NCBI GenBank assembly: GCA_019308995.1
Contig: JAFDHD010000001.1
Span: 1 to 64,000, forward strand
Direction: 5' to 3'
Source of the DNA: Deltaproteobacteria bacterium
GTDB taxonomy: Bacteria; Desulfobacterota; Desulfarculia; Adiutricales; JAFDHD01
DNA: 64,000 nt
The notes below the pieces were generated by a model. It searched no databases. It was not told the origin of the DNA and worked only from the letters and a program-made list of their open reading frames with translations. A program made the position numbers and the translations under genes. Numbering within the stretch: the stretch's first letter is position 1; every line of letters starts with the position of its first letter. Positions 1 through 8,131 of the stretch are shown here, in pieces.

Positions 1-759
1 GAAATAAAGACCGTGTCCGGTCCGGTACAGATCAACCACATCGAACGTGAGCGGGCGGTAACCATTCAGGTCATTCCTCCTGAAAACCTGCCGCTCCAGA
101 CAGCCATGGAGATAATTGAGGAAAAGGTCGTCCGGCCCATTAAAAAAAGCGGGGAGCTGGGTGAGTTCCACCGCATCAAGCTGGCCGGGACGGCCGACAA
201 ACTGACTCAGACCCGGGAGGCCCTGACCTTTAATTTTATCCTGGCCCTCATCATCATCTACCTCCTCATGTCGGCCCTGTTCGGAAGCTTCATCTACCCG
301 CTGGTCATCATGTTTTCCGTGCCTCTGGCCGCTGCTGGCGGGTTTCTCGGCCTGGCCGCGGTCAACGCCTTCATTTCCTTCCAGGCCCTGGACGTGCTGA
401 CCATGCTTGGCTTCGTCATCCTGATCGGCATCGTGGTCAATAACGCCATCCTCATCGTCCACCAGGCCCTCAACAACATAAGATATAACGGCCTGGCTTA
501 CCGCGAAGCCGTGTCCGAGTCGGTCCGGACGCGTCTCAGGCCCATCTTCATGAGCATGACCACCAGCGTCTTTGGGATGAGTCCGCTGGTCCTCTTCCCC
601 GGGGCCGGGTCAGAGCTTTATCGAGGCCTGGGCAGCGTGGTCATCGGCGGCCTGATCGTCTCGACCGTCTTCACCATCTTCCTGGTGCCTTCTTTCTTCT
701 CCCTGGTCCTAAGCATTCAAGGCAAACTGGGCTGGGGCCCCAAACCGGAAAAGAAATAA
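1..759 (+). CDS. RND efflux transporter, C-terminal part (5' end outside window)
   Basis: The reading frame is open from base 1, so this is the C-terminal ~250 residues of a larger inner-membrane protein of the RND family (AcrB/HAE1/CusA type), which drives proton-coupled efflux in a tripartite pump. Visible are the end of a periplasmic porter domain, then several hydrophobic membrane helices, including a stretch with FVILIGIVVNNAILIVH, typical of RND helices 10-11, and a final helix before a short basic tail (KPEKK). Substrate class cannot be told from this fragment. Membrane-fusion and outer-membrane partners would lie upstream, outside the window. Confidence 0.9.
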   Translation, partial: EIKTVSGPVQINHIERERAVTIQVIPPENLPLQTAMEIIEEKVVRPIKKSGELGEFHRIKLAGTADKLTQTREALTFNFILALIIIYLLMSALFGSFIYPLVIMFSVPLAAAGGFLGLAAVNAFISFQALDVLTMLGFVILIGIVVNNAILIVHQALNNIRYNGLAYREAVSESVRTRLRPIFMSMTTSVFGMSPLVLFPGAGSELYRGLGSVVIGGLIVSTVFTIFLVPSFFSLVLSIQGKLGWGPKPEKK

Positions 760-777
760 TCGCTTAAAAAAGGCGCA

Positions 778-797
778 AGCCCAAATCCCTTTGGGCT
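778..797 (+). terminator. Hairpin after the RND gene, possible terminator
   Basis: Perfect 8-bp stem AGCCCAAA/TTTGGGCT with a 4-base loop, starting 18 bases after the RND stop codon. There is no T-run after it, so intrinsic termination is uncertain. Confidence 0.35.
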
Positions 798-1005
798 GCA
801 TGACCCGGAGAGGTCTCTTGTAGTCATGCCTGGAGATGATAAAAATTGTTTTTTAGCCACGATTTTGGTAAGGTGACTAAACTCACGGTTCTCCAATTCA
901 TCAAAAACAAGGGCCAAAGGCGGTAATTTGGAACGAAAGCCCTTAAGAACAGCTGTTCCTTAATTCATGATAGAAGGCAAGATACTTTAGGAAGGAGCGT
1001 AAATC

Positions 1006-1257
1006 ATGCCAGAAAACGCACATTACAAACTTCCAGCACCGGACGCCTGCTACGTGGACCCCTCAGAAATGCCCGATTTCTTACGTCCTAAAATGCCGAC
1101 CAACCGGCACGGTGTCAAAAGACAGACCGCTGAAGGGTTTATAATCCGGCAAAGCCATGTCAAGGATGGCAAAGTCGTAATTCCCCCGGGCGGCTTGATC
1201 TATATGGAGAACGGAGGCGAATATTTCGGACTCTTAAGGGGTAAACGAAATCATTGA
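1006..1257 (+). CDS. Small protein of unknown function (83 aa)
   Basis: Encodes a hydrophilic 83-residue protein without signal peptide or membrane segment. It starts with ATG preceded by a strong ribosome binding site (GGAAGGAG, about 8 bases upstream), which supports real translation. I recognise no family. Its last codons overlap a remnant of an acyl-CoA carboxyltransferase in another frame, so its present C-terminus (after GLLRG) may have been created by a deletion that joined the start of one gene to the tail of another. Function unknown. Confidence 0.55.
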   Translation: MPENAHYKLPAPDACYVDPSEMPDFLRPKMPTNRHGVKRQTAEGFIIRQSHVKDGKVVIPPGGLIYMENGGEYFGLLRGKRNH

Positions 1258-1366
1258 TCCGGCCGAAACTCGTGATTTTCTTATAAAAATGCTCGACCTC
1301 CATACCAACCGGCTTCAGGGCGGCCTCGGGCGGCATTTGTTGCATAACTGGCCCACGTCCTACTAA
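1241..1366 (+). pseudogene. Remnant of an acyl-CoA carboxyltransferase C-terminus
   Basis: The frame that opens after a TAA at 1235 reads GVNEIIDPAETRDFLIKML and ends HNWPTSY-stop. The pattern (G..V.)EIIDPxETR, followed by a basic amphipathic helix, is typical of the very C-terminus of biotin-dependent acyl-CoA carboxylase carboxyltransferase subunits (PccB/MccB/GcdA type). Only about 40 codons remain and no start or upstream part is present, so it is a decayed fragment. The family call rests on a short motif. Confidence 0.45.
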
Positions 1367-1430
1367 TGGAATAATGATTGGCAAAATAACCTTCCGATCA
1401 ATCCCTTTTTAGATGGGATAAAAAGAGAGA

Positions 1431-1568
1431 TGGCTGCGCGTCGCTCGCAATGGCATTTTATTGATATTGTTATAAAATGCCACCCATAGGAGCGCCAGCC
1501 ACAAAGCAATCCAGGGATTCCAACCAAAACGTATTTTTATCATTCGCTCTGATCTATGTCATGGCAAG
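1431..1568 (+). repeat. Dispersed repeat, copy 1 (with internal 11-bp inverted repeat)
   Basis: Contains a reverse-oriented trace of the CATTGCGAGCGACG-type element (1431-1454), a perfect inverted repeat TGGCATTTTAT (1451-1461) / ATAAAATGCCA (1472-1482), an AAGCAATC trace (1504-1511), then AACGTATTTTTATCATTC (1528-1545) and ATGGCAAG. The same succession (GCAATC, AACGTATTTTTAYCATTC, ATGGCAAG) occurs at 35139-35252, with 21 of 23 bases identical in the central block. It fills most of the gene-free stretch 1367-1682; I see nothing else there. Confidence 0.5.
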
Positions 1569-1682
1569 CCCCTGACCCTGGCTCTGCACAGCAACACAAA
1601 TATCCGGCTGCCTTGACTATGGAAAACGGAAAAGGTAGTATTCTTCCCTGTTATGGTTACAGATCAGCAGGAGGCGTCATTG

Positions 1683-3104
1683 ATGTCAGTTCATCCCTTG
1701 GAAGAAATTCTCCATCCGCAATCAATTGCCGTGGTTGGAGCTTCGGGGAATCCCCATGTACCCGGTTACCAGTTTACCGCATGTCTGCTTAAATACGGCT
1801 TTCAAGGCAAGGTCTACCCGGTAAACCCCAAGCACTCCGAGATCGCCGGCCTCAAGGTCTACCCGGACATCCGGGAGATACCCGGCTCTGTTGACTACGT
1901 CATTTCGAGCGTTCCCGCGTCCCAGGTCTTGGGCCTGGTCAAGGACTGCGCCTCGAAGGGAGTCAAGGCGCTTCACCTTTTCACCGCCCGTTTCAGCGAA
2001 ACCGGCCGTCAGGAGGCAACGGAGCTGGAGCAGCAAATACTCGAGGAGGCCAAAAAAGGCGGGATCCGCATCATCGGGCCGAACTGCATGGGCCTCTATT
2101 ACCCGCGCCAAGGCATTTCCTTCAGTGACGCCATGCCCAAGGAATCCGGGCCGGTGGGATTGATATCGCAAAGCGGCCAGCTGGCCGAAGAACTTGGCCG
2201 GTATTCGGCCCTGAGGGCGGTCTATTTCAGCAAGGCTATCAGTTACGGGAACGCCCTTGATTTCAATGAGTGTGATTTTCTGGACTACTTTGCCCAGGAC
2301 CCGGAGACAAAATTTATCCTGATGTACGTCGAAGGGATCCGGGATGGCGAAAGATTTATGAACGCCCTGCGCCAGGCCGCCTCGATCAAGCCCGTCGCGG
2401 TCCTTAAAGGCGGCCGGGGAATGTCAGGCACAAGAGCCGCTGCCTCACATACCGCCTCCCTGGCCGGCTCCCAGAAGATCTGGCCAACCCTTGTCACTCA
2501 GGCCGGAGCCGTTTCAGCCGCAAGCCCGGAGGAATTGATTGACCTGGCAGCGGCCTTTACCTTCCTGCCGCCCATTTCGAGCCTGAGAGTCGGGGTCGCC
2601 GGAGGGGGTGGGGGTGCGAGCGTTCTCGCGGCTGACCTCTGTGAAGAGGCAGGCCTGGATGTGATCCCCCTGCCCGCCGAGATCCGGGAGGAACTGAAAA
2701 GGAATGGCAGCGCCATCTGGGACTGGATTGGAAATCCCGTGGATATGTCCATCAGGGATCGAGCGGATTTTAATCCAGGCGTTATCATGGAAATGATGGC
2801 CAGAAATGATAACTTCGACCTCCTCATCGCCATCATGAGCGATCCCCACCATGAGCGCCAGAAAGGCCTCACCGCTGAATCTTATCTTGAGGGATTCAGG
2901 CTGGAAAAACAAAATCACAAGCCTGTCATGGCCGTGGTGCCTGATAAGGCCCTGGGGATTGATGAGTTTGACCACTGGAGCTGGAAGGTGATGTGTGAAG
3001 TCAGAACCAGGCTCCTCGAGGCCGGTATACCCTTTTATTCGACCATCGAGCGCGCCGCCACGGCGGCAAGAAAACTGGTGGAGTACTACCAGAGGCGAGG
3101 CTAG
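1683..3104 (+). CDS. Acyl-CoA synthetase (ADP-forming), alpha-type subunit without ATP-grasp domain
   Basis: A 473-residue protein of the NDP-forming acyl-CoA synthetase family, which interconverts acyl-CoA and acid with ADP/ATP. N-terminal CoA-binding Rossmann domain (SIAVVGASG near residues 14-22), then a succinyl-CoA-ligase/flavodoxin-like pair with GPNCMGLY and the SHTASLAG loop whose His (~256) fits the phosphorylated histidine of the family. The usual ATP-grasp (beta) domain is absent, so a separate beta subunit is expected elsewhere or the protein has another role. Start chosen at 1683: AGGAGG lies 8 bases upstream, whereas the longer in-frame start at 1653 has no such site. Confidence 0.85.
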   Translation: MSVHPLEEILHPQSIAVVGASGNPHVPGYQFTACLLKYGFQGKVYPVNPKHSEIAGLKVYPDIREIPGSVDYVISSVPASQVLGLVKDCASKGVKALHLFTARFSETGRQEATELEQQILEEAKKGGIRIIGPNCMGLYYPRQGISFSDAMPKESGPVGLISQSGQLAEELGRYSALRAVYFSKAISYGNALDFNECDFLDYFAQDPETKFILMYVEGIRDGERFMNALRQAASIKPVAVLKGGRGMSGTRAAASHTASLAGSQKIWPTLVTQAGAVSAASPEELIDLAAAFTFLPPISSLRVGVAGGGGGASVLAADLCEEAGLDVIPLPAEIREELKRNGSAIWDWIGNPVDMSIRDRADFNPGVIMEMMARNDNFDLLIAIMSDPHHERQKGLTAESYLEGFRLEKQNHKPVMAVVPDKALGIDEFDHWSWKVMCEVRTRLLEAGIPFYSTIERAATAARKLVEYYQRRG

Positions 3105-3228
3105 TCAAGACAGCTTTCCGCACAGGCAGGTGAGGTTTCACTCATTTGCCCTATTTCCCGCTTTTCTTGCTTTTTCAGTATAGGTGGGTATTTTGCAGTA
3201 AATAAACGCCCCCGATCAAGCCCGGGTC

Positions 3229-3248
3229 CCGGCGTCCCTTTACGCCGG
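3229..3248 (+). terminator. Hairpin between the acyl-CoA synthetase gene and zapB
   Basis: Perfect 7-bp GC-rich stem CCGGCGT/ACGCCGG with a 6-base loop, about 125 bases after the upstream stop. No T-tract follows; a possible terminator or mRNA 3' end structure. Confidence 0.35.
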
Positions 3249-3323
3249 TGCTTCCTTAACTCACGCATGACGCTCAGCCGAGCCACTCCCTTCTGCCAGC
3301 CGCGCTGTTCAGGATTTTGGTTC

Positions 3324-3351
3324 TTGACTTTCATTATGAAATATATATGAT
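3324..3351 (+). promoter_or_regulatory. Promoter of the zapB-zapA-rny group
   Basis: TTGACT (3324-3329), 16-base spacer, TATGAT (3346-3351), a good sigma-70-type match. Start of transcription would be near 3358, about 30 bases before zapB. Confidence 0.5.
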
Positions 3352-3386
3352 GCTAGTTAATCCTTGATAAGATGCGATAAAAAGAT

Positions 3387-3623
3387 ATGGAATCGGAACA
3401 GTTAGATCAATTTGAGTTATTAGTGCAAAAGGTGGACGCCCTGCTGGTTCGATGCCAGGAAGCAGCCAGGGCCAGGGAAGAACTCGAAACCCTTTTATCG
3501 AAGAAGGAAGAAGAGATAGAGGCGCTCAAGAAAAAGGCCTTGAGCTACGAACAGGAGAAGGCCCGGGTCCGGGCCAAAGTTGACGAGATATTGTCCCGCA
3601 TCGCTCAATTCGAGACTGGATAG
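3387..3623 (+). CDS. zapB: Cell division protein ZapB-like
   Basis: A 78-residue protein predicted to be almost entirely coiled coil (heptad-rich from LDQFELLVQKVDALL to the end), the size and character of ZapB, which bridges ZapA-FtsZ filaments and the nucleoid-associated MatP in other bacteria. It sits 20 bases ahead of zapA and shares its promoter. The assignment rests on coiled-coil shape, size and the zapA neighbour, since sequence is weakly conserved in this family. Confidence 0.7.
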   Translation: MESEQLDQFELLVQKVDALLVRCQEAARAREELETLLSKKEEEIEALKKKALSYEQEKARVRAKVDEILSRIAQFETG

Positions 3624-3643
3624 CTTCCAGGAAGAGACATGGC

Positions 3644-3967
3644 GTGAAACTGGTTAACGTCCGAATCCTCACTCAAGAATACCGCATCAAGAGCGATGCC
3701 TCTGAAGAGATGATTTTTCAGATTGCGGAGTACATAAACCGGCAGATGGAAAATTTCAAGTCGAGCTCATTTATAGGGACTCAGATTGACTTAGCGGTCA
3801 TGGCCGCTTTCAAGGCGGCCAGCGACTACTTTCAGGCCACGGAGGAGTTAGAGCGCCTCCGGCACAAAGTCGAGTCAAATGCGGCCAGGCTGGTGGCGCG
3901 CATTGAAGGCCAATTGGCCGGGGAGTCACCCGGCCGGGAGGATAATGATCCAAGAGTAAAGTCTTGA
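3644..3967 (+). CDS. zapA: Cell division protein ZapA
   Basis: A 107-residue ZapA family protein that binds and bundles FtsZ at the division site. The N-terminal beta-hairpin motif VNVRILTQEYRIKSDAS and the following helix AEYINRQMENF match the family; a long C-terminal coiled coil follows, with a slightly extended charged tail. Start is GTG at 3644 with a GGAAGAG site just upstream. Downstream is a 334-base gene-free stretch holding a candidate 6S RNA and then rny. Confidence 0.88.
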   Translation: MKLVNVRILTQEYRIKSDASEEMIFQIAEYINRQMENFKSSSFIGTQIDLAVMAAFKAASDYFQATEELERLRHKVESNAARLVARIEGQLAGESPGREDNDPRVKS

Positions 3968-3976
3968 AGATATATT

Positions 3977-4172
3977 GATGGTCCAGGTAGTCGAGGGCGA
4001 TTTCCATCAGGCCCTGGTAATAAAGAAATGGTTCACAGCTTATGACATGGCGGGGTAAGATTTGGCGGCTCTTCATGAGTGACGGTCTTTAGCGTTAACT
4101 CAACCGGAACACCCTGTCTGTCTGCCGCAGCTTAATCGCCTGCTTAAAAGGGCCTCTCTCAGCCTGTCCATC
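3977..4172 (+). ncRNA. ssrS: Candidate 6S RNA
   Basis: In many proteobacteria the 6S RNA gene follows zapA. Here the 334-base gene-free stretch after zapA can form a closing stem between GATGG-TCC-AGG (3977-3987) and CCT-GT-CCATC (4163-4172), extended by GAGGG (3993-3997) with CTCTC-type bases at 4154-4158. The enclosed RNA would be about 196 nucleotides, the usual 6S size, leaving a large central open region. I did not confirm the apical hairpin. Position and size are the main support; strand follows the flanking genes. Confidence 0.42.
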
Positions 4173-4277
4173 ACCTCCAGATTTTCATCCGGGCGTAATC
4201 TTGGCTTGACCGTTTTCAAAGGAAACGGCAGAGGTGATTTGCGATCAGAGGCAGGGACGTGACCTCCGACACCTCGG
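4170..4277 (+). promoter_or_regulatory. Structured leader upstream of rny
   Basis: ATCACCTC (4170-4177) pairs perfectly with GAGGTGAT (4231-4238), enclosing a hairpin CCGTTTTC-AAA-GGAAACGG (4210-4228). A second CACCTC (4270-4275) could pair with the same GAGGTG (4231-4236), and a small CCGA/TCGG hairpin lies at 4266-4277. Mutually exclusive pairings directly before the rny start suggest RNA-level control, but this is inference. The 4170-4172 bases overlap the closing stem of the candidate 6S RNA. Confidence 0.3.
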
Positions 4278-4301
4278 TACCGTAACAGGAGCTAGTTTAA
4301 A

Positions 4302-5870
4302 ATGCTGTTATTTTCTATCACAATGTTTTTCATAGCCATCGCGGCTCTTCTTGTCGGGGCAGTTTTTGGAATTAAATGGCGCAAGCACACCACCGAGGCT
4401 CAGATCGGCTCCATCGAACAGCTTTCCCAGCGGATAATTGAGGAAGCCCAGAGAGAGGCTGCCAACCTCAAGAAGGAAGCCGCCCTCCAGAACAAGGATG
4501 CCCTCTATCAGATGAAACAGGAGCTCGAACGCGAGCTCAAGGACCGGCGGGCTGAACAGAACAAGCTGGAAAGACGGTTGATTCAGAAGGAAGAAAACCT
4601 GGACCGGAAAGCCGATCTGCTGAGCGAACGTGAAATAGACATCAATAAAAGGGTGAGCAGCCTCTCGCGCCAGGAAAAGACCATCAGCGGTAAAACGAAA
4701 GAACTTGACGAAACACTCGCCACGCAGAGGGAAACGCTGGAGCGAATAGCTGGCGTCTCTTCCGATCAGGCGAAAGATATGCTCCTCCGGAGCATGGAGG
4801 AAGAGGCGCGGTATGAAGCGGCCAAGATGCTCCGCCGCATTGAAACCGAGACCCGCGAGGTGGCGGACAAGAAGGCCAAAGAGATCTTATCCCTGGCCAT
4901 CAAGCGGTTCGCCGGGGATCATGTCGCCGAACGCACGATCTCGGTGGTCAATCTGCCCGGCGAGGAAATGAAGGGCCGGATCATCGGTCGTGAAGGCCGA
5001 AATATTCGCGCCATCGAAGCCGCCACCGGGGTGGACCTCATTGTGGACGATACACCCGAGGCGGTCATTTTATCCTGCTTTAATCCGATCCGCCGCGAGG
5101 TCGCCCGGTTGTCCCTGGAGCGGCTCATCTCTGACGGCCGCATCCATCCGGCGCGCATAGAAGAAATCGTAACCAAAGTAAATGAAGAGATCGAAGTATC
5201 CATCCGCGAGGCTGGAGAACAGGCCGCTTTTGACGTCGGCGTGCATGGCATTCACCCCGAATTGATCAAGCTCCTCGGAAGACTTAAATACCGCTCCAGC
5301 TATGCTCAGAACGTGCTGCAGCACTCCCTTGAAGTGAGCTTTCTGTGCGGCGTCATGGCTGCGGAACTGGGCCTGAATGTAAAGCAGGCCAAGCGAGCCG
5401 GACTGCTGCACGATATCGGGAAGGCCGTGGACCATGAGGTCGAGGGTCCCCATGCCCAGATTGGAGCGGACCTGGCCAAACGTTACGGGGAGGCCGATAA
5501 CGTTATTCATGCCATCCGGGCACACCACGAGGATATCCTTCCGGAGAGCGTGCTCGCAGTGCTGGTTCAGGCGGCCGACACCCTGTCCGGCGCCCGGCCG
5601 GGCGCCCGGCGCGAGATGCTGGAGACCTATGTCAAACGCCTGGAAGACCTGGAAAAAATCGCCTCCTCCTTCAATGGAATTTCCAAGTCCTACGCCATCC
5701 AGGCGGGCCGGGAGATACGGATCATCGTGGACAGCGAGCAGGTGAACGATTCGAACTCAGCGCTCCTCTGTAATGATATCTGCCGCAAGATCGAGAAGGA
5801 GCTGTCTTATCCCGGCCAGATTCGAGTGACCGTCATCCGTGAAACGCGTTCCGTGGATTATGCTAAATAG
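4302..5870 (+). CDS. rny: Ribonuclease Y
   Basis: A 522-residue membrane-anchored endoribonuclease that starts mRNA decay. One N-terminal membrane helix (residues ~2-23), a long coiled coil (~30-180), a KH RNA-binding domain with [15 protein letters not shown] (~226-239), and an HD metal-dependent phosphohydrolase domain with H341 and LLHDIGK (~368-374). Length matches the family (about 520). An AGGAG ribosome site precedes the ATG. Encoded after zapB-zapA, a common deltaproteobacterial order. Confidence 0.95.
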   Translation: MLLFSITMFFIAIAALLVGAVFGIKWRKHTTEAQIGSIEQLSQRIIEEAQREAANLKKEAALQNKDALYQMKQELERELKDRRAEQNKLERRLIQKEENLDRKADLLSEREIDINKRVSSLSRQEKTISGKTKELDETLATQRETLERIAGVSSDQAKDMLLRSMEEEARYEAAKMLRRIETETREVADKKAKEILSLAIKRFAGDHVAERTISVVNLPGEEMKGRIIGREGRNIRAIEAATGVDLIVDDTPEAVILSCFNPIRREVARLSLERLISDGRIHPARIEEIVTKVNEEIEVSIREAGEQAAFDVGVHGIHPELIKLLGRLKYRSSYAQNVLQHSLEVSFLCGVMAAELGLNVKQAKRAGLLHDIGKAVDHEVEGPHAQIGADLAKRYGEADNVIHAIRAHHEDILPESVLAVLVQAADTLSGARPGARREMLETYVKRLEDLEKIASSFNGISKSYAIQAGREIRIIVDSEQVNDSNSALLCNDICRKIEKELSYPGQIRVTVIRETRSVDYAK

Positions 5871-5933
5871 GCTGCTTCCTCCTTTGCCAATCCACCGAAC
5901 CGCGCCCTGAAAATGAAGGGCCAGACCTTCGGC

Positions 5934-5954
5934 CCGGAAGCCCGATTCTTCCGG
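5934..5954 (+). terminator. Hairpin after rny
   Basis: Perfect 7-bp stem CCGGAAG/CTTCCGG with a 7-base loop, 63 bases after the rny stop. No T-run follows, so it may act as a weak terminator or 3' end stabiliser. Confidence 0.35.
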
Positions 5955-6067
5955 GGCCATGGCTGCTGATTCGTATACCTCCCCCCGGGCTGATGTTAAT
6001 TGACGATTGATGTTTTATATGCTAAATATATACAAATTTGTAGAATGTTTCTGTTTAAATCTGCTTG

Positions 6068-6982
6068 ATGAGCCCACATTTTTGGTCGCAGACGGTGGAA
6101 CAGGTAACTGAACAACAGGATTCACTGGAAGCCCGGGTTATCAAGACCCTGACCTTGATGGATCAGGACTTGCCGACTATTCCGGTGGTCTTGAGCCAGA
6201 TCATGCACATGACGGCCTCGGATGACTCCTCGGTCCGGGATTTAATCAATGTTCTGAATCAGGATCAGGCCCTAACGGCGCGCATCCTCAGGGTGGCGAA
6301 CTCGGCTTATTACGGTCTCAGGGAAAAAGCCACGACCATTGAACGGGCGGTGGTGATCCTGGGTTTTGACATGGTCCGGAGTCTGGCCGTCGGCGCCTCC
6401 TTTATTCATTACTTCTCCCCTAAAAATCAGTATGAAAATTTTGACCTCAACGCCTTCTGGGCTCACACGACCGCGGTCGGCGTTTTTGCTGAAGCCATCG
6501 CGCAGGACCTGGGGGGGATTGACCCCGGCTATGCCTTTACGGCCGGGATACTTCACGATATCGGCAAGCTGGTTATGCTGATTTACTTCGAGGAGGAGTT
6601 CAGCCAGGTGCTCGCCCGGGTGGCCGAACACAGACTGGATTTCTACGAGGCCGAGACGCTCGACTTCGGTTTGAACCACGCCTCAGTGGGAGGGACATTA
6701 CTGAGACACTGGCATATCCCGGAGGTGCTGGCCTGGGCCATTGAGCACCACCACCAGCCCCTCATGGCCGAAAAAGGCCTGTCCCTGGCGGTATGCGTCA
6801 ATCTGGCCGACTTTGCAGCCAGATACATCCAGATCGGTTCCAGCGGCAGCCCCTACCTCAAGCCCCCGTCCATAGAATTGCTCAAAAGCACAAACCTGAC
6901 AGCCAAGGACTTCAAAAAAATACTTAAGCGGCTGACCAAGAAAAAGGACGACGTCTTCAAGCTGATCAGCGCTCTGGACTAG
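6068..6982 (+). CDS. HDOD domain signalling protein
   Basis: A 304-residue protein made of one HDOD domain (residues ~30-240), with the typical opening LPTIPVVLSQIMHM, the ARILRVANSAYYG segment, and GILHDIGKLVMLIY. HDOD proteins act in signal transduction, often beside c-di-GMP or chemotaxis systems, and usually lack phosphohydrolase activity although the HD remnant is kept here. ATG at 6068 is preferred over the TTG one codon upstream; neither has a clear ribosome site. Partner unknown. Confidence 0.85.
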   Translation: MSPHFWSQTVEQVTEQQDSLEARVIKTLTLMDQDLPTIPVVLSQIMHMTASDDSSVRDLINVLNQDQALTARILRVANSAYYGLREKATTIERAVVILGFDMVRSLAVGASFIHYFSPKNQYENFDLNAFWAHTTAVGVFAEAIAQDLGGIDPGYAFTAGILHDIGKLVMLIYFEEEFSQVLARVAEHRLDFYEAETLDFGLNHASVGGTLLRHWHIPEVLAWAIEHHHQPLMAEKGLSLAVCVNLADFAARYIQIGSSGSPYLKPPSIELLKSTNLTAKDFKKILKRLTKKKDDVFKLISALD

Positions 6983-7013
6983 AAAACCGTAAAAAGACGC
7001 TCCAATTGAAAAT

Positions 7014-7034
7014 TCCGGGATCGCTTCGCCCGGA
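7014..7034. terminator. Possible bidirectional terminator between convergent genes
   Basis: TCCGGG (7014-7019) and CCCGGA (7029-7034) form a 6-bp GC-rich stem with a 9-base loop. CATTTT follows on the plus strand and ATTTT follows on the minus strand. It lies between the HDOD gene (plus) and the 102-residue gene (minus), which converge here. Confidence 0.45.
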
Positions 7035-7087
7035 CATTTTATAACGATATCAAGGGCCCTTCATACCTTCCTGAATATTCGACGTGA

Positions 7088-7396
7088 TTATTGCTGCTCC
7101 GGCGCCGGCGCCAGGCTTTCGAGCACCTGGCCGTGACTGTCCAGAATGAAGAGCTGGTAGTTGTATGGCTCGATGGTATTGATCACTTCAGCCGAACGCA
7201 TGGCATGGATTTCGTATTTTCGCTCGGGCATTTTTTGCAGATACTGCAGGCAGGCCTGCCCGTCTTCCTGGCTGTTGAAAGCCGGAACGAAAAAGACGTC
7301 CTTTTCCTGTTCATGCTGGCCGAAAAGCCTTTCCAGCTCCCCGTCTTTTTCAATCACTATCCACAGCCATTCAGGCAGTTCCGTCGTCTCGCTCAT
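7088..7396 (-). CDS. Protein of unknown function (102 aa)
   Basis: A 102-residue acidic, soluble protein with no signal peptide. ATG at 7396 is preceded by AGGAG 7 bases upstream, which favours this strand over the overlapping plus-strand frames. It starts MSETTELPEWLWIVIEK and ends in a proline-rich PAPEQQ tail; the pattern looks like a compact alpha/beta fold with a helix around QACLQYLQKM. I do not recognise the family. It lies 88 bases downstream of rdgB on the same strand and may be cotranscribed with it. Confidence 0.6.
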   Translation of the reverse strand: MSETTELPEWLWIVIEKDGELERLFGQHEQEKDVFFVPAFNSQEDGQACLQYLQKMPERKYEIHAMRSAEVINTIEPYNYQLFILDSHGQVLESLAPAPEQQ

Positions 7397-7484
7397 GGGT
7401 ATGCTCCTGATCTGGATCGTTTCCTTTCCCGGTGGCGGCTGGAAAGCGCAGGGGTCTGAAGCATGGTCTGAGTTGCCCGGGACT

Positions 7485-8120
7485 TCAGCAGGGAGAACCG
7501 GCTTCCTTCAGACGTTCGTCCAGCCAGATGAGAACCTTGTCAAACTCGGACTTGAACTCAGCCAGAGCCCGGCCCCGGTGGCTAACCCGACCTTTCTCAG
7601 CCGGGCTGAGCTCGGCCAGGGTCTTTTTAAGCGGCGGATAGAAAAAAATGGGATCATAACCAAAGCCATTGAAACCGTGCGGCTCGGTGGTCAATTCCCC
7701 GTCAATGCGGCCGGTCCAGGTTAAAGCCGGTCCGGCTGGCACGGCCAGGACCAGGGCGCAGACGAATGAGGCCCGGCGCTTCGTCTGACCCTCCATCTGC
7801 TCAAGAATCAAGGCGCATTTTCCCGCGTCCGTTGCCTTTTCACCCGCCCAGCGGGCCGAATGAACCCCGGGCGCCCCGCCCAGCGCCTCGATCATAAGGC
7901 CGGAATCATCGGCCAGGGTCGGGCGGCCAAGAATGCAGGCGTAATGGCTGGCCTTGAGAAAGGCATTCCCTTCAAAGGTGTCGGCATCTTCCACCGGAGC
8001 TGGCTTGGGGCCGAAATCGTCCAGGTTCATGATCCTGACAGGATAGTCTTGAAGAAGAGCCGAAATCTCCCTTATCTTGTTCTTGTTTTGGGTGGCTAAG
8101 ACCAGGGTGACCTCTTGCAT
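7485..8120 (-). CDS. rdgB: XTP/dITP diphosphatase (RdgB/HAM1)
   Basis: A 211-residue Ham1-like pyrophosphatase that hydrolyses non-canonical purine triphosphates (dITP, XTP) to monophosphates and keeps them out of DNA. Family signatures are the N-terminal LATQNKNKIREI nucleotide/phosphate motif, DTFEGNAFLKA, ADDSGLMIEAL with the metal-binding acids, GAPGVHSARWAG, GFGYDPIF and the C-terminal SHRGRAL. Length is typical (about 200). It lies 11 bases after a double-GAF gene on the same strand. Confidence 0.95.
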   Translation of the reverse strand: MQEVTLVLATQNKNKIREISALLQDYPVRIMNLDDFGPKPAPVEDADTFEGNAFLKASHYACILGRPTLADDSGLMIEALGGAPGVHSARWAGEKATDAGKCALILEQMEGQTKRRASFVCALVLAVPAGPALTWTGRIDGELTTEPHGFNGFGYDPIFFYPPLKKTLAELSPAEKGRVSHRGRALAEFKSEFDKVLIWLDERLKEAGSPC

Positions 8121-8131
8121 TATTTGGCCGG

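Noticed and set aside
7161-7724. A 187-codon plus-strand frame opposite rdgB and the 102-residue gene.
   Set aside because: It is antisense to rdgB, whose motifs are unmistakable, and has no ribosome site.
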